Shown in pieces: positions 37,604 through 48,081 of a stretch of 64,000 bases of DNA. This stretch comes from Aeromicrobium camelliae (GTDB taxonomy: Bacteria; Actinomycetota; Actinomycetes; Propionibacteriales; Nocardioidaceae), in assembly GCF_003850045.1 (NCBI RefSeq), contig NZ_RQJX01000015.1, forward strand, positions 49,928 through 113,927, written 5' to 3'. The notes under the pieces were generated by a model. It did not search any database, was not told where the DNA came from, and saw only the letters and a list, made by a program, of their open reading frames with translations. A program made the translations under genes and the position numbers. How positions within the stretch are numbered: the first letter of the stretch is position 1; every line of letters begins with the position of its first letter.

Positions 37604-38299
37604 GTGACGCGACGGTCCTCAGAACGAGTTCTCGACGACGTCTCCGACCGTCTTCAATCGAGGGTCGAGGACATCAAACCCAAGCTCCGCGGCTGGCTGC
37701 ATCTGGCCACGGCGCCGCTGGCGTTCTTCTCCTTCATCGTGATGCTGGTGCTCGCCGACGACCCCGAGGCGCGCGCCGGTGCCGCCGTGTTCATGGTCAG
37801 TTCGCTCGCGCTCTTCGTCGTCTCGGCCGTCTACCACACGGGGACATGGCGCGGGAGCGTCATGCAGACGCTCAAACGCGTCGACCACTCGAACATCTTC
37901 ATCATGATCGCGGGCTCGTACACCCCGTTCTCGCTGTTGCTGCTCAACGGCCGGCACGCCGCGATCATGTTGAGTCTGGTCTGGGGCGGGGCGTTGCTGG
38001 GCGTGCTGTTCAAGGTCTTCTGGCTCCACGCGCCACGGTGGAACTACGTCCCGCTGTATCTGCTGCTCGGATGGGCCGCGGTCCTCTACTGGCCCGAGTT
38101 CGCGGAGGCTGCGCCGACGTCCGTGCTCGTGCTGATGGTCGTCGGCGGCGGGCTCTACACGCTCGGTGCGCTCGTCTACGGGTTCAAGCGCCCCGACCCG
38201 TTCCCCCGCTGGTTCGGCTTCCACGAGGTCTTCCACGCGCTCACGATCGCCGCGTTCATCGTCCACTACATCGGTGTCAGCCTCCTCGTCTACGGCTGA
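37604..38299 (+). CDS. trhA: Hemolysin III / TrhA family membrane protein
   Basis: 231 aa with seven predicted spans of the PAQR/hemolysin III class. Conserved residues: VYHTGTW (after span 2), DHSNIFIMIAGSYTPF and FHEVFHALTIAAF, including the His residues of the metal site. Role in membrane energetics or lipid homeostasis is inferred from the family; true haemolysis is doubtful. GTG start with TATCCT (37592-37597) six bases upstream. Counterpart of Rv1085c. Confidence 0.92.
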   Translation: MTRRSSERVLDDVSDRLQSRVEDIKPKLRGWLHLATAPLAFFSFIVMLVLADDPEARAGAAVFMVSSLALFVVSAVYHTGTWRGSVMQTLKRVDHSNIFIMIAGSYTPFSLLLLNGRHAAIMLSLVWGGALLGVLFKVFWLHAPRWNYVPLYLLLGWAAVLYWPEFAEAAPTSVLVLMVVGGGLYTLGALVYGFKRPDPFPRWFGFHEVFHALTIAAFIVHYIGVSLLVYG

Positions 38300-38329
38300 C
38301 TCGCGGTCGCGATCCTCCCCGCTGATGGA

Positions 38330-38397
38330 GGATTACCAGGTGACGTAGGTTTTCTTCACTTCTCCGGGTGAACTCACCCGGAGAAGTGACAAGAAAA

Positions 38398-38416
<19 letters not shown>
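38330..38416. terminator. Very long hairpin overlapping the 3' end of the DUF255 gene
   Basis: An 87-base inverted repeat made of three stem blocks: 38330-38348 with 38398-38416 (19 bp, one mismatch), 38350-38356 with 38391-38397 (7 bp) and 38357-38371 with 38374-38388 (15 bp), with tiny bulges and a two-base centre. The right arm encodes the last residues and TAG stop (38398-38400) of the convergent DUF255 gene. Likely bidirectional terminator for trhA and that gene. Confidence 0.85.
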
Positions 38417-40377
<1,961 letters not shown>

Positions 40378-40421
40378 ACCTCCACGCTGGCACACCCGGC
40401 CCGACGACGCATCGAGCGGCG

Positions 40422-40453
40422 GCGGTGGCGCTCCCCGGGGGAAGCGCCACCGC
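40422..40453. terminator. Terminator downstream of the AGCS pseudogene
   Basis: GCGGTGGCGCT (40422-40432) pairs with AGCGCCACCGC (40443-40453), with a CCCCGGGG core that can extend the stem. It lies six bases after the AGCS stop. Confidence 0.78.
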
Positions 40454-40458
40454 TCACC

Positions 40459-41852
40459 TCAGCGTGCCTCGTGCTCGGCGTTGCGCGCCGGCTCGGCCGC
40501 CGCCGCGTCGGACTCCCAGAAGTCGGCACCCTTGATGCCGAGTTCGGAGGGACGGAACACCGGATCGAGACCGGCGCGACGCTGCCGGTCGTAGTCGCGG
40601 GTCACCTTGATGACCGTGCCGGACAGGGCCAGGATGCAGAGCATGTTGACCCAGCCGAGCGTGCCGTAACCGATGTCGCCGATCCCCCACATCGCGTCGG
40701 CGCTGATGATGGCGCCCGTGAACGTGATGACGAGCATTCCGAGCTTCAGTACGGGGTCACCGACGCGGCTGGACTCGGTGCCGGTGAGGTAGACGAGGTT
40801 GGTCTTGGCGATGTAGAAGAACGCCACCAGCGTCGTGAAGGCGAAGAAGAACAGGGCGATCGCCACGAACGCCGACCCGAAGCCCGGCATGACGGTGCTG
40901 ATGACCTCCTGCGTGTAGGCGGCCCCCGCCTCCAGACCCGGCACGTGCTCGACGATCGGCTCGCCATCGGCGGCGAAGACGTTGTACGAACCGGTCATGA
41001 CGATCATCAACCCGGTCGCGAAGCAGACGACCACGGTGTCGATGAAGATCGAGAACGACTGCACGAGGCCCTGCTTGACCGGGTGCGTGACCGACGCGGC
41101 GGCCGACCCGTAGGTGCCCTCGCCGACGCCGGCGACGTTGGAGAACACAGCTCGGCGCACACCCCATGCGACAGCTGCGCCGACGATGCCGCCGAACACC
41201 TGATCGGTGCCGAACGCCGAGGCGAAGATGAGTCGGAACGTCGGGACGATCTGGTCGACGTTCACCAGGGTGATGACCAGCGCGGCGAGCACGTAGCCGA
41301 CGGCCATGATCGGCACCATGATCTGCGCGGCGGCGACGATGCGCTTGGTGCCTCCCACGATCACGAACGCCATGAGGGCCGTGATGAAGACCGCGGTCAC
41401 CCAGGTGGGGATGCTGAACGCGCCTTCCATGCTCGAGGCGATGTTGTTGGACTGGACACCCGGGAAGACGAATCCGTAGCCGACCATGGCCAGCGTCGAG
41501 ACCAGGACCGCCAGCCACTTGAGCTTCAGCCCGTGCTCGATGTAGAACGGCATGCCACCGCGGTGCTCATCGTTGACCTTGCGCTTGAACACCTGCGCGA
41601 GCGTCGACTCGGCGAACGAGCTGGCCGAGCCGAGCAGGGCGCAGATGACCATCCAGACCAGCGCTCCGGGACCACCGGCAGCGATCGCGGTGGCGACGCC
41701 GGCGATGTTGCCGACGCCCACGCGGCTGGCCAGGGTCAGCAGCAGAGCCTGCAGTGAGGAGATGCCATCGTCCGACTGTCGCTTGTCCGTGATGAGCCGG
41801 CCAGCGCGAAGTACGCCATGGGATTCCAGATGGAATCGTTGATGAGGTGAGA
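40459..41852 (-). pseudogene. Broken alanine/glycine:cation symporter (AGCS family)
   Basis: Most of the gene is intact in one frame: about 432 codons from HGVLRAGRLITDKRQSDDG through ISSLQALLLTLASRVGVGNIAGVATAIA to the stop at 40459. The family N-terminus is in another frame: NDSIWNPMAYFALAG (41840-41799, minus sense). The two meet near 41797-41803, and the stretch expected between them (the rest of span 1 and the first loop, roughly 25-30 residues) is missing. No start codon with a ribosome site precedes either piece; a GTG at 41721 could only give a product lacking the first spans. It would have imported alanine or glycine with sodium. Read as an internal deletion with frameshift. Confidence 0.7.
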
Positions 41853-42043
41853 TTGGAAGGCGGGTGGTTGCCCGCCCCTGGATGCACGACTCGTCGCCAG
41901 CGCCCGAGGACCGCTGTGGCTGCCGTCACACCGGGGTAGCATATTACACAGCACATATCACCCAATGCGCGCGAAGGACCCCCTTTTTCGTGGTCGCGAT
42001 CGCATCGCGCCTGGTCAGAAGGGGGTGAGGAAGGAGAGGTGCG

Positions 42044-42481
42044 TCACAGGTCGGACGGCGGCCAGACGAGATCGAACCGCTCGAAAACGATCTCGAGGGC
42101 GTTCAGTTCGTCGTCGGTCGGCGTCGGCTCGACGACCCGACGGAAGTACCGGCGGTGGGCCTCGAGCCAGTAGCGCCGGCTGCGGTCGCCCTCGCCCTCG
42201 TCCCAGGCGAACTGGTCGTCGACGCTGTCGAGACGTCCGACCCGGACGTCGGTCGTGCGGAGAATGGCGCGCTGCCGACCGGCACCGTCGGTCATGACCC
42301 AGTGCGTGCCGACCGCCGGGATGCCGTAGGTGGCAAGGCCGGCTGTAGCGCGTTTAGGACCGCGCAGCACCAGCTCGAGGAGCTCGTCCGCGAGCTCGGG
42401 CGAATCGCCGAACTGGTCGATTTCGGGCACCTCGGCCGCATACTGCGGATAGGCCTGGACGTAGTCGTCCCAGAGGGTCAC
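42044..42481 (-). CDS. ASCH domain protein
   Basis: 145 aa from GTG 42481, which overlaps the stop of the preceding membrane-protein gene by four bases (GTGA). The ASCH fold is seen in LVLRGPKRATAGLATYG, VGTHWVMTDGAGRQRAILRTTDVRVGRLDSVDDQFAWDEGEGD and RRYWLEAHRRYF. ASCH domains are PUA-like and bind or process RNA, and some hydrolyse N4-acetylcytidine; the exact role here is not known. Confidence 0.85.
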   Translation of the reverse strand: MTLWDDYVQAYPQYAAEVPEIDQFGDSPELADELLELVLRGPKRATAGLATYGIPAVGTHWVMTDGAGRQRAILRTTDVRVGRLDSVDDQFAWDEGEGDRSRRYWLEAHRRYFRRVVEPTPTDDELNALEIVFERFDLVWPPSDL

Positions 42482-42714
42482 GGCGTGGTGTCGTCGTCGC
42501 CTGGGGTCTCCGGCGACGACGTGTCCTGCTCGTCCTCGCCCTGCCACGGCTCGCGGGCCCGCCGCGCCATCCGCGCGAACGACCACAGCAGTAGCGCGAC
42601 CACGATGAACAGAAGCAGGGTGAAGCCACCCGCGAGCCAGCCGATCGACTGGTTGCCTTCGGGGTCGATCTCCTCGGCGGCGATCATGACCGACGGCAGA
42701 TAGCTGAAGTCCAC
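42478..42714 (-). CDS. Small single-span membrane protein
   Basis: 78 aa. One transmembrane helix (IGWLAGGFTLLLFIVVALLLWSF, about residues 24-46), then RMARRARE and an acidic, Ser/Thr/Pro-rich tail. GTG start with TAGTCT (42721-42726, minus sense) six bases upstream. Its place beside mca matches that of Rv1083 in M. tuberculosis. Function unknown. Confidence 0.75.
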   Translation of the reverse strand: MDFSYLPSVMIAAEEIDPEGNQSIGWLAGGFTLLLFIVVALLLWSFARMARRAREPWQGEDEQDTSSPETPGDDDTTP

Positions 42715-42762
42715 GCCTTCAGACTAGGCCGTGGCGCCATCAGGAGCCCCGCGGGCCCGCGG

Positions 42763-43641
42763 TCAGCGCAGCCCGGCGAACAGGTCGTCCTCGGGAAGTG
42801 TCGTGTCGACGAAGCTCTTGACGAGTTCGTAGTCCTCGGTGGGCCACGCTTCCTTCTCGATCTCGCGCGGCACGGCGAACCAGAAGCCGTTCGGGTCGAT
42901 CTGCGTCGCGTGGGCGATGAGCGCCTCGTCGCGCACGTGGAAGTAGTCCGCACACGGCACGTGCGTGGTGACTCGCTTCTCGCGTTCAGGGTCGAAAGGA
43001 CGATTCATCCGCTCGGCGTAGGGCGATTCGAGTCCGTGCCGGCGCATGGCCGCCTCGATCGCCTCCATACGGCGCCGCGACCATCCGAAGTGGTAGTAGA
43101 GCTTGCTGACCTGCCACGGCTCGCCCAGCTCGGGGTACCGCTCCGGGTCAGCCGCCGCCTCGAAGGCGTAGACGCTGATCTCGTGGCACTTGATGTGGTC
43201 CGGGTGGGGATAGCCGCCGTTCTCGTCGTACGTCGTCATGACGTGGGGACGGAAGGAGCGGATGAGCCGGACGAGCGGCGCGGCCGCCTCTTCCAACGGA
43301 ACGAGTGCGAAGCACCCTTCAGGCAGCGGCGGCTTGGGGTCGCCTTCGGGCCATCCGGAGTCGACGAAGCCGAGCCAGTCCTGCGTGATGCCGAGGATGT
43401 CGCGCGCCCGCTCCATCTCCTCGCGCCGGATCTCCGAGATGAGGTCGGGGTTCTCCAAGATCCCCGGGTGCTCGAAGCCCGGGTTGAGGATGGAGCCCCG
43501 CTCACCGCCGGTACACGTCACGACGTGCACGTCCACACCCTCGGCCACGTACTTGGCGGTCGTGGCTGCTCCCTTGCTGGACTCGTCGTCCGGGTGCGCG
43601 TGCACGTGCATCAGTCGAAATCGTTCGTCCACGGGCTCCAT
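42763..43641 (-). CDS. mca: Mycothiol S-conjugate amidase
   Basis: 292 aa (M. tuberculosis Mca is 288). Zinc site motifs HAHPDDES at about residues 13-20 and GGYPHPDHIKCHE at about 140-152; SKLYYHFGWSRRRMEA and DPNGFWFAVPREIEKEAWP are Mca-specific. It cleaves mycothiol adducts of electrophiles to a mercapturic acid and glucosamine-inositol, so the cell makes mycothiol. MshB is a paralogue, but the neighbours (DUF4307, greA) mark this as Mca. Start ATG 43641, no clear ribosome site. Confidence 0.94.
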   Translation of the reverse strand: MEPVDERFRLMHVHAHPDDESSKGAATTAKYVAEGVDVHVVTCTGGERGSILNPGFEHPGILENPDLISEIRREEMERARDILGITQDWLGFVDSGWPEGDPKPPLPEGCFALVPLEEAAAPLVRLIRSFRPHVMTTYDENGGYPHPDHIKCHEISVYAFEAAADPERYPELGEPWQVSKLYYHFGWSRRRMEAIEAAMRRHGLESPYAERMNRPFDPEREKRVTTHVPCADYFHVRDEALIAHATQIDPNGFWFAVPREIEKEAWPTEDYELVKSFVDTTLPEDDLFAGLR

Positions 43642-43697
43642 CTTTTCACGGCGATGGTGCGGACCTGACGTCACGACCGGTTTGAGACACTGGGGGC

Positions 43698-44075
43698 ATG
43701 ACCGATCTGTCCGAGCGGTACGGGCGCCGCGCGACCCCACGCTGGGTGTGGCCGCTCGTGGCCGTGCTCGGGATCTCCGTCGGCGTTGCCTGGGCGGCAT
43801 GGGTCGCGTGGGACGACGTCCCGCCGTACCAAGCAGAGGTGTTCGGCTACGAGGTCGAGTCCGACGAGCTCACCTCGATCACCGTCAACGTGTACCGCAG
43901 CGAGGACGATCTTCCTCTGGAGTGCGAGGTGTACGCCCAGGCGGAGAACAAAGCGGTCGTCGGCGAGACGATCATCGAGGTTCCCGCCGACCCCCGCCAC
44001 ACCCGAGTCCGCGCGGACATCGTCACCGAGCAGCGCGCCACCACGGCGACGCTTCGGGCCTGTGAACCCGCCTGA
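43698..44075 (+). CDS. DUF4307 membrane-anchored protein
   Basis: 125 aa. N-terminal cytoplasmic SERYGRRATPRWVWPLVAV motif leads into one transmembrane helix (residues 18-37), then a small extracellular domain with C75 and C121 that could form a disulfide. The family is the usual neighbour of mca and greA (Rv1081c). GACACT six bases before the ATG gives a leaderless layout. Function unknown. Confidence 0.88.
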   Translation: MTDLSERYGRRATPRWVWPLVAVLGISVGVAWAAWVAWDDVPPYQAEVFGYEVESDELTSITVNVYRSEDDLPLECEVYAQAENKAVVGETIIEVPADPRHTRVRADIVTEQRATTATLRACEPA

Positions 44076-44082
44076 TTCCTGG

Positions 44083-44121
44083 TAGACTCGGAGTTTCAAC
44101 CCCGGGTGGTGACCCGGGGTT
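44083..44121 (+). promoter_or_regulatory. greA promoter -10 box and 5'-leader hairpin
   Basis: TAGACT (44083-44088) is a good -10 box, placing the transcript start near 44095. From 44098, AACCCCGGGT pairs perfectly with ACCCGGGGTT (44112-44121) over a GGTG loop, so the mRNA would begin with a strong 10-bp stem ahead of the GGAGGAGG ribosome site. Confidence 0.7.
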
Positions 44122-44141
44122 CCGTACGTGGAGGAGGCATC

Positions 44142-44642
44142 ATGACGTCTACCGAGTCCGACACCATCTGGGTCACTCAGGAGGCTTACGACCGCTTGAC
44201 GGCGGAGCTCGAGCATCTCAAGTGCGAGGTGCGTGCCGACATCACGGCCAAGATCGCCGCCGCCCGTGAGGAGGGCGATCTGCGCGAGAACGGCGGGTAC
44301 CACGCCGCGCGCGAGGAGCAGGGCAAGACCGAGGCTCGCATCCGCCAGCTCGAGGACATGCTCCGCCGGGCCGAGGTCGGCGAAGCACCCGCGGACGACG
44401 GACTCGTCGAGCCGGGCATGAAGGTCACGATCCGCTTCGCTGGCGACAGCGACACCGAGACGTTCCTCCTCGGCTCGCGCGAGCTGCTGAGCATGGACTC
44501 CAGCGTCGACCTCGACGTCTACTCGCCCACCTCGCCGCTCGGCGCGGCGATCTCCGGCAAGAAGGTCGGCGACGAGGCGACTTACGAGGCCCCCAACGGC
44601 AAGAGCATCACCGTCGAGATCCTCGACGCCACGCCGTTCTGA
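44142..44642 (+). CDS. greA: Transcription elongation factor GreA
   Basis: 166 aa from ATG 44142, with GGAGGAGG just upstream; longer ORF starts lie within the leader hairpin. The N-terminal coiled coil (LTAELEHLKCEVRADITAKIAAAREEGDLRENGGYHAAREEQGKTEARI) has the tip acidic residues E and D needed to stimulate RNA polymerase cleavage. The C-terminal FKBP-like domain ends SPLGAAISGKKVGDEATYEAPNG. It rescues backtracked RNA polymerase. Counterpart of Rv1080c. Confidence 0.95.
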   Translation: MTSTESDTIWVTQEAYDRLTAELEHLKCEVRADITAKIAAAREEGDLRENGGYHAAREEQGKTEARIRQLEDMLRRAEVGEAPADDGLVEPGMKVTIRFAGDSDTETFLLGSRELLSMDSSVDLDVYSPTSPLGAAISGKKVGDEATYEAPNGKSITVEILDATPF

Positions 44643-44651
44643 GTCGACACC

Positions 44652-44684
44652 CGAACGCCCCCGGCACGATGCCGGGGGCGTTCG
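44652..44684. terminator. Terminator after greA
   Basis: CGAACGCCCCCGGCA (44652-44666) pairs perfectly with TGCCGGGGGCGTTCG (44670-44684) over a three-base loop. Confidence 0.88.
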
Positions 44685-44703
44685 TCATTCCCCTGCGGCC
44701 CGG

Positions 44704-44785
44704 GCGGTGAGTGAGCGTCCATTCCCCGCGCCGAGCGGTGAGTATGCGTCCATACTGACCCTCCGAATGGACCCATACCCACCGC
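44704..44785. repeat. 82-bp intergenic repeat element, copy A
   Basis: Two direct copies of a GCGGTGAGTnnGCGTCCAT motif start at 44704 and 44735 (31-bp period), followed by an inverted copy ending at 44785. The second direct copy and the inverted copy form a hairpin. It lies between the convergent 3' ends of greA and ilvA. Copy B at 61027-61108 has identical layout and length. Confidence 0.75.
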
Positions 44786-44803
44786 CCGGCGCGGGAGAGG
44801 GCG

Positions 44804-45994
44804 TCAGAAGAGGTCGTACCCGAGGCGGGTGAGGTGTTCGCGCAGTTCCTCACGGTGCTCGGGGCCGCGCGTGGCCACCTGCAGTGCGACCTCGACCTGG
44901 CGCACGCCCAACGCCTCCGACGCGCGGTCGTGATTCACGTTGAGCACGTTGACGTCGTTGCGCGCCAGTTCGGTGAGCAGCCGCATCAGCTCGCCCGGGC
45001 GGTCCGAGATCCGCACGCGGAACATCATGAAACGCCCGGCCGAGGCGAGACCGTGCCGGATGACCTCGAGGAGCAGGAGCGCATCGATGTTGCCGCCGGA
45101 CAGCACCGAGACGACGGGGCCCGCGAAAGCGTCGGGACGTTCGAGCAAGGCGGCCACCCCCGCGGCCCCGGCAGGCTCGACGAGCAGTTTCGCGCGCTCC
45201 AGGAGTCCGATCAGCGCCGTGCTGAGCGTGTCTTCACCGACGGTGACGACCTCGTCGACGTAGTCGCGGATCACCCCGAAGGGAACGTCGCCGGGGCGCG
45301 CGACCGCGATGCCGTCGGCCATCGTCGGTTCCAGCGCAGCCAGCTGGGGCTCGCCCTTGGCCAACGAAGGCGGGTACGCGGCGACGGCCTCGGCCTGCAC
45401 GCCGACGATCTGCAGGTCCGGACGCTCCTGCTTCAGCAGGGCGATACCCGCCGCCAGCCCTCCCCCGCCGAGCGGCACGAGGATCGTCCGCACGTCCGGC
45501 TGCTGCTCGACGATCTCGAGCCCGACCGTGCCCTGCCCAGCCAGGATGTCCTCGTGGTCGAACGGGTGGATCAGCACGGCACCGGTGCGCTCGCTGAACT
45601 CGACGGCAGCCTCGAGCGCGTCGGTGACGCCGGCCCCGTGGAAGCGAACGTCTGCCCCGTAACCGAGCGTCGCCTGCACCTTGGGAAGCGCGGCGCCCTC
45701 TGGCATGAAGATCGTTGCCGTCGTGCCGAGCTTGCGCGCCGCAAGTGCCACGCCCTGCGCATGATTGCCGGCGCTCGCCGCGACGACGCCGCGAGCACGC
45801 TCGGACTCGGCGAGTCGCGCGATCCGCACGTAGGCACCGCGCACCTTGAACGAACCGGCCCGCTGCAGGTTCTCGCATTTGAGATACACCGGAGCACCCA
45901 CAAGATCGGCCAGCCACCGCGAGTGGGCGACCGGCGTCACCTCCGTGACACCGTGGAGGAGAGCACGGGCGGCGCGTACATCGTCGAGGTCCAC
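44804..45994 (-). CDS. ilvA: Threonine ammonia-lyase
   Basis: 396 aa from GTG 45994, six bases after TATTCT; an ATG ten codons further up would include that -10 box. PLP lysine K50 in AGSFKVRGA, glycine-rich phosphate loop LVPLGGGGLAAGIA, and a C-terminal single ACT domain (about residues 320-396, FRVRISDRPGELMRLLTELARN). Converts threonine to 2-oxobutyrate, either for isoleucine synthesis or catabolism. The single ACT domain and about 400 aa length fit the catabolic/alternative class. Confidence 0.92.
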   Translation of the reverse strand: MDLDDVRAARALLHGVTEVTPVAHSRWLADLVGAPVYLKCENLQRAGSFKVRGAYVRIARLAESERARGVVAASAGNHAQGVALAARKLGTTATIFMPEGAALPKVQATLGYGADVRFHGAGVTDALEAAVEFSERTGAVLIHPFDHEDILAGQGTVGLEIVEQQPDVRTILVPLGGGGLAAGIALLKQERPDLQIVGVQAEAVAAYPPSLAKGEPQLAALEPTMADGIAVARPGDVPFGVIRDYVDEVVTVGEDTLSTALIGLLERAKLLVEPAGAAGVAALLERPDAFAGPVVSVLSGGNIDALLLLEVIRHGLASAGRFMMFRVRISDRPGELMRLLTELARNDVNVLNVNHDRASEALGVRQVEVALQVATRGPEHREELREHLTRLGYDLF

Positions 45995-46043
45995 CGAGCC
46001 AGAATAGGCCGCCGCCCCGGTCACCGATCCGCGTGGACACGGC

Positions 46044-46087
46044 GACGCCCGGTCGCCCCCTGCCGGAGCAGGCGACGACCGGGCGTC
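46044..46087. terminator. Terminator of the glycine betaine transporter operon
   Basis: GACGCCCGGTCG (46044-46055) pairs with CGACCGGGCGTC (46076-46087) downstream of proX, just before the ilvA promoter. Confidence 0.78.
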
Positions 46088-46102
46088 AGCGTCCGTGAAG
46101 GG

Positions 46103-47014
46103 TCAGCCCTTGAGGCTCTCGATGAAGTTCGGGTTCTCCTCGAGCCACGCCTCGACGGCCTCGTCCTCGCGGCCCTCCCCGTACTCGTTCACCACCAGGT
46201 TCTCGAGCGAGCCGTAGGCCTCATCGTCGAGCTTGAAGTTCGCGAACATCTCCGCGAGCTCGGGGTACTCCTCGGAGAAGCCGGCGGTGGCGATCGCGTT
46301 GAGCGTCTCGGCCTCACCCAGCGCGCCCTCGGGGTCCTCGAGGTCCTTGACCGGGAACTCGGAGTTCGCCCAGAACGGCTTCCAGAGCGTGACGACGATG
46401 TCCTCCTGCGCGCCGGTGGCCTTCTTCAACTCCGCGAGCATCGCGGTCGTCGAGGACTCCACGAGCTGGTACTCGTCGTCGAGTTCGTAGGTGGGGATGA
46501 CGCTCTCCTTGGTCTGCTTGGTCAGACCCGCGCCGGGCTCGATGCCGACGATCTTGCCGTCGAACATGTCGGCGTTGCCCTTGAGGTCGGCGATCGAGTC
46601 GATGTCGGTGTACTCGGGCACCGCGAAGGTGAGCTTGGCCCCGTCGTAGTACGCGCCGAGGTCCTCCAGGTCGTCGCCGTACTCCTCCATGTACGAGGCA
46701 TGGGTGACCTCGGGCCAGGCCGAGGGATACACGTCGATGTCGCCGTTCGCGACGCCGGTGTAGAGCGGAGCGGCCTCGGAGATCTCCTCGATCTTGACCT
46801 CATAGCCCTCCTCCTCGAGCACGTGCTTCCACAGGTGCGCGGTGCTCAAGCCGTCGGTCCACGAGGGGATGATGCCGAGCGTGATCGACTTGTCAGCGCC
46901 GTCGCCGCCATCGCCGCTCGCATCGTCGCCGCCACCACAGGCACCCAGGGTCAGGCCCAGCGCGACAGCTCCGGCGAGCAGGCCGGTCGCGCGCTTACGT
47001 CCACTCAACTTCAT
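46103..47014 (-). CDS. proX: Glycine betaine/choline ABC transporter substrate-binding lipoprotein
   Basis: 303 aa. Lipobox LGAC with Cys26, an Asp/Gly-rich linker, then an OpuAC domain (ITLGIIPSWTDGLSTAHLWKHVLEEEGYEVKI, DVYPSAWPEVTH, VVTLWKPFWANSEFPVKDLEDP). Aromatic residues in the WPEVTH and LWKPFW regions fit a cage for a quaternary ammonium group. Last gene of proV-proW-proX; AGAGGAG precedes the ATG. Confidence 0.92.
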   Translation of the reverse strand: MKLSGRKRATGLLAGAVALGLTLGACGGGDDASGDGGDGADKSITLGIIPSWTDGLSTAHLWKHVLEEEGYEVKIEEISEAAPLYTGVANGDIDVYPSAWPEVTHASYMEEYGDDLEDLGAYYDGAKLTFAVPEYTDIDSIADLKGNADMFDGKIVGIEPGAGLTKQTKESVIPTYELDDEYQLVESSTTAMLAELKKATGAQEDIVVTLWKPFWANSEFPVKDLEDPEGALGEAETLNAIATAGFSEEYPELAEMFANFKLDDEAYGSLENLVVNEYGEGREDEAVEAWLEENPNFIESLKG

Positions 47015-47072
47015 GTTCTCCTCTTTCGATTCGTTGTCAGCGTGCGTTCAGTTCGTTGCGTTTGACTCGAGG

Positions 47073-48029
47073 TCACGCGGTGGCGGGGGTGCGGGCGGAC
47101 GCGTCGTCCGTCGCCGTCCGGCTCGCCGGCGGGGTCCGGCGACCGGCCCGGCGGCCGCGGAGACGACCGAGACCGCCCTCACCCACAGCGGCCGTCACCC
47201 GATCCAGGTAGATCGCGAGCACCACGACGGACAGTCCGGCCTCGAAGCCGAGGCCCACGTCGAGGCGTGAGATCGAGCTGGTCACCTCACTGCCGAGGCC
47301 TCCGCCACCCACGAGCCCGGCGATGACGGCCATGGACAGCGCGAGCATGATGACCTGATTGATGCCGGCCATGATCGTGGGCATGGCGAGCGGGAGCTGG
47401 ATGCCGCGCAGGATCTGACCCGGGGTGCCGCCGAAGGCCTGCCCGGCCTCGACGACCTCCGGGTCGACTTGGCGGATACCCAGTTCGGTGAGCCGCACCC
47501 CTGGCGGCAGCGCGAAGATCACGGTCGCCACGAGACCGGCGGGCACTCCGATGCTGAAGAGCGTCACCACCGGTACGAGCCACACGAACGCGGGCATCGT
47601 CTGCATGAGGTCCATGACGGGTCGCACGACCCGGCTCACCCCGTCCCAACGTGCCGCGGCGATTCCGATGGGAATGCCGATCACCAACGCGACGATGGTG
47701 GCGACCAGCACGAGCGACAGCGTCTGCATCGCGTTGTCCCACTGGTCCATGCCGACGACCGCCAACAGGCTCACTGCGGCGAGGAGTGCGAGCTTCCAGT
47801 CCCGCAGCAGCCAGGCGATCAGCGCGAACACGGCGACGAGCACGACGGCCGGCGGCGCCTGCAACATGTCGGTCAGACCACCGACGGTCGTGCCGATCAG
47901 GTCGGCCACCGCGCCGAAGAACGTGCCCATCGAGTCCTGGACCCAGTCGAAGGCGGTCTCGACCCAGTCGCCGACAGGGATGCGGGGAACGCCGGACTCC
48001 ACGGTCTCGGTACGCAGGACGGAACTCAT
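47073..48029 (-). CDS. proW: Glycine betaine ABC transporter permease
   Basis: 318 aa, with the binding-protein-dependent permease motif region (EAGQAFGGTPGQILRGIQLPLAMPTIMAGINQV) and about seven spans. The C-terminal tail is Arg/Thr-rich. GAGG stands seven bases before ATG 48029. Partner of the proV ATPase. Confidence 0.92.
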   Translation of the reverse strand: MSSVLRTETVESGVPRIPVGDWVETAFDWVQDSMGTFFGAVADLIGTTVGGLTDMLQAPPAVVLVAVFALIAWLLRDWKLALLAAVSLLAVVGMDQWDNAMQTLSLVLVATIVALVIGIPIGIAAARWDGVSRVVRPVMDLMQTMPAFVWLVPVVTLFSIGVPAGLVATVIFALPPGVRLTELGIRQVDPEVVEAGQAFGGTPGQILRGIQLPLAMPTIMAGINQVIMLALSMAVIAGLVGGGGLGSEVTSSISRLDVGLGFEAGLSVVVLAIYLDRVTAAVGEGGLGRLRGRRAGRRTPPASRTATDDASARTPATA

Positions 48030-48081
48030 CGGATCACCTCGGTCACTCGCACGGGGGTCGCTGGACTCGACGCGCGGCCCA

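Noticed and set aside
41968..42030. ACCCCCTTTTT with AAGGGGGT and an inner CGCGAT/ATCGCG dyad, considered as a terminator after the ASCH gene
   Set aside because: The arms are unequally spaced and the outer pairing is broken, so the structure is weak; kept only as a possibility.
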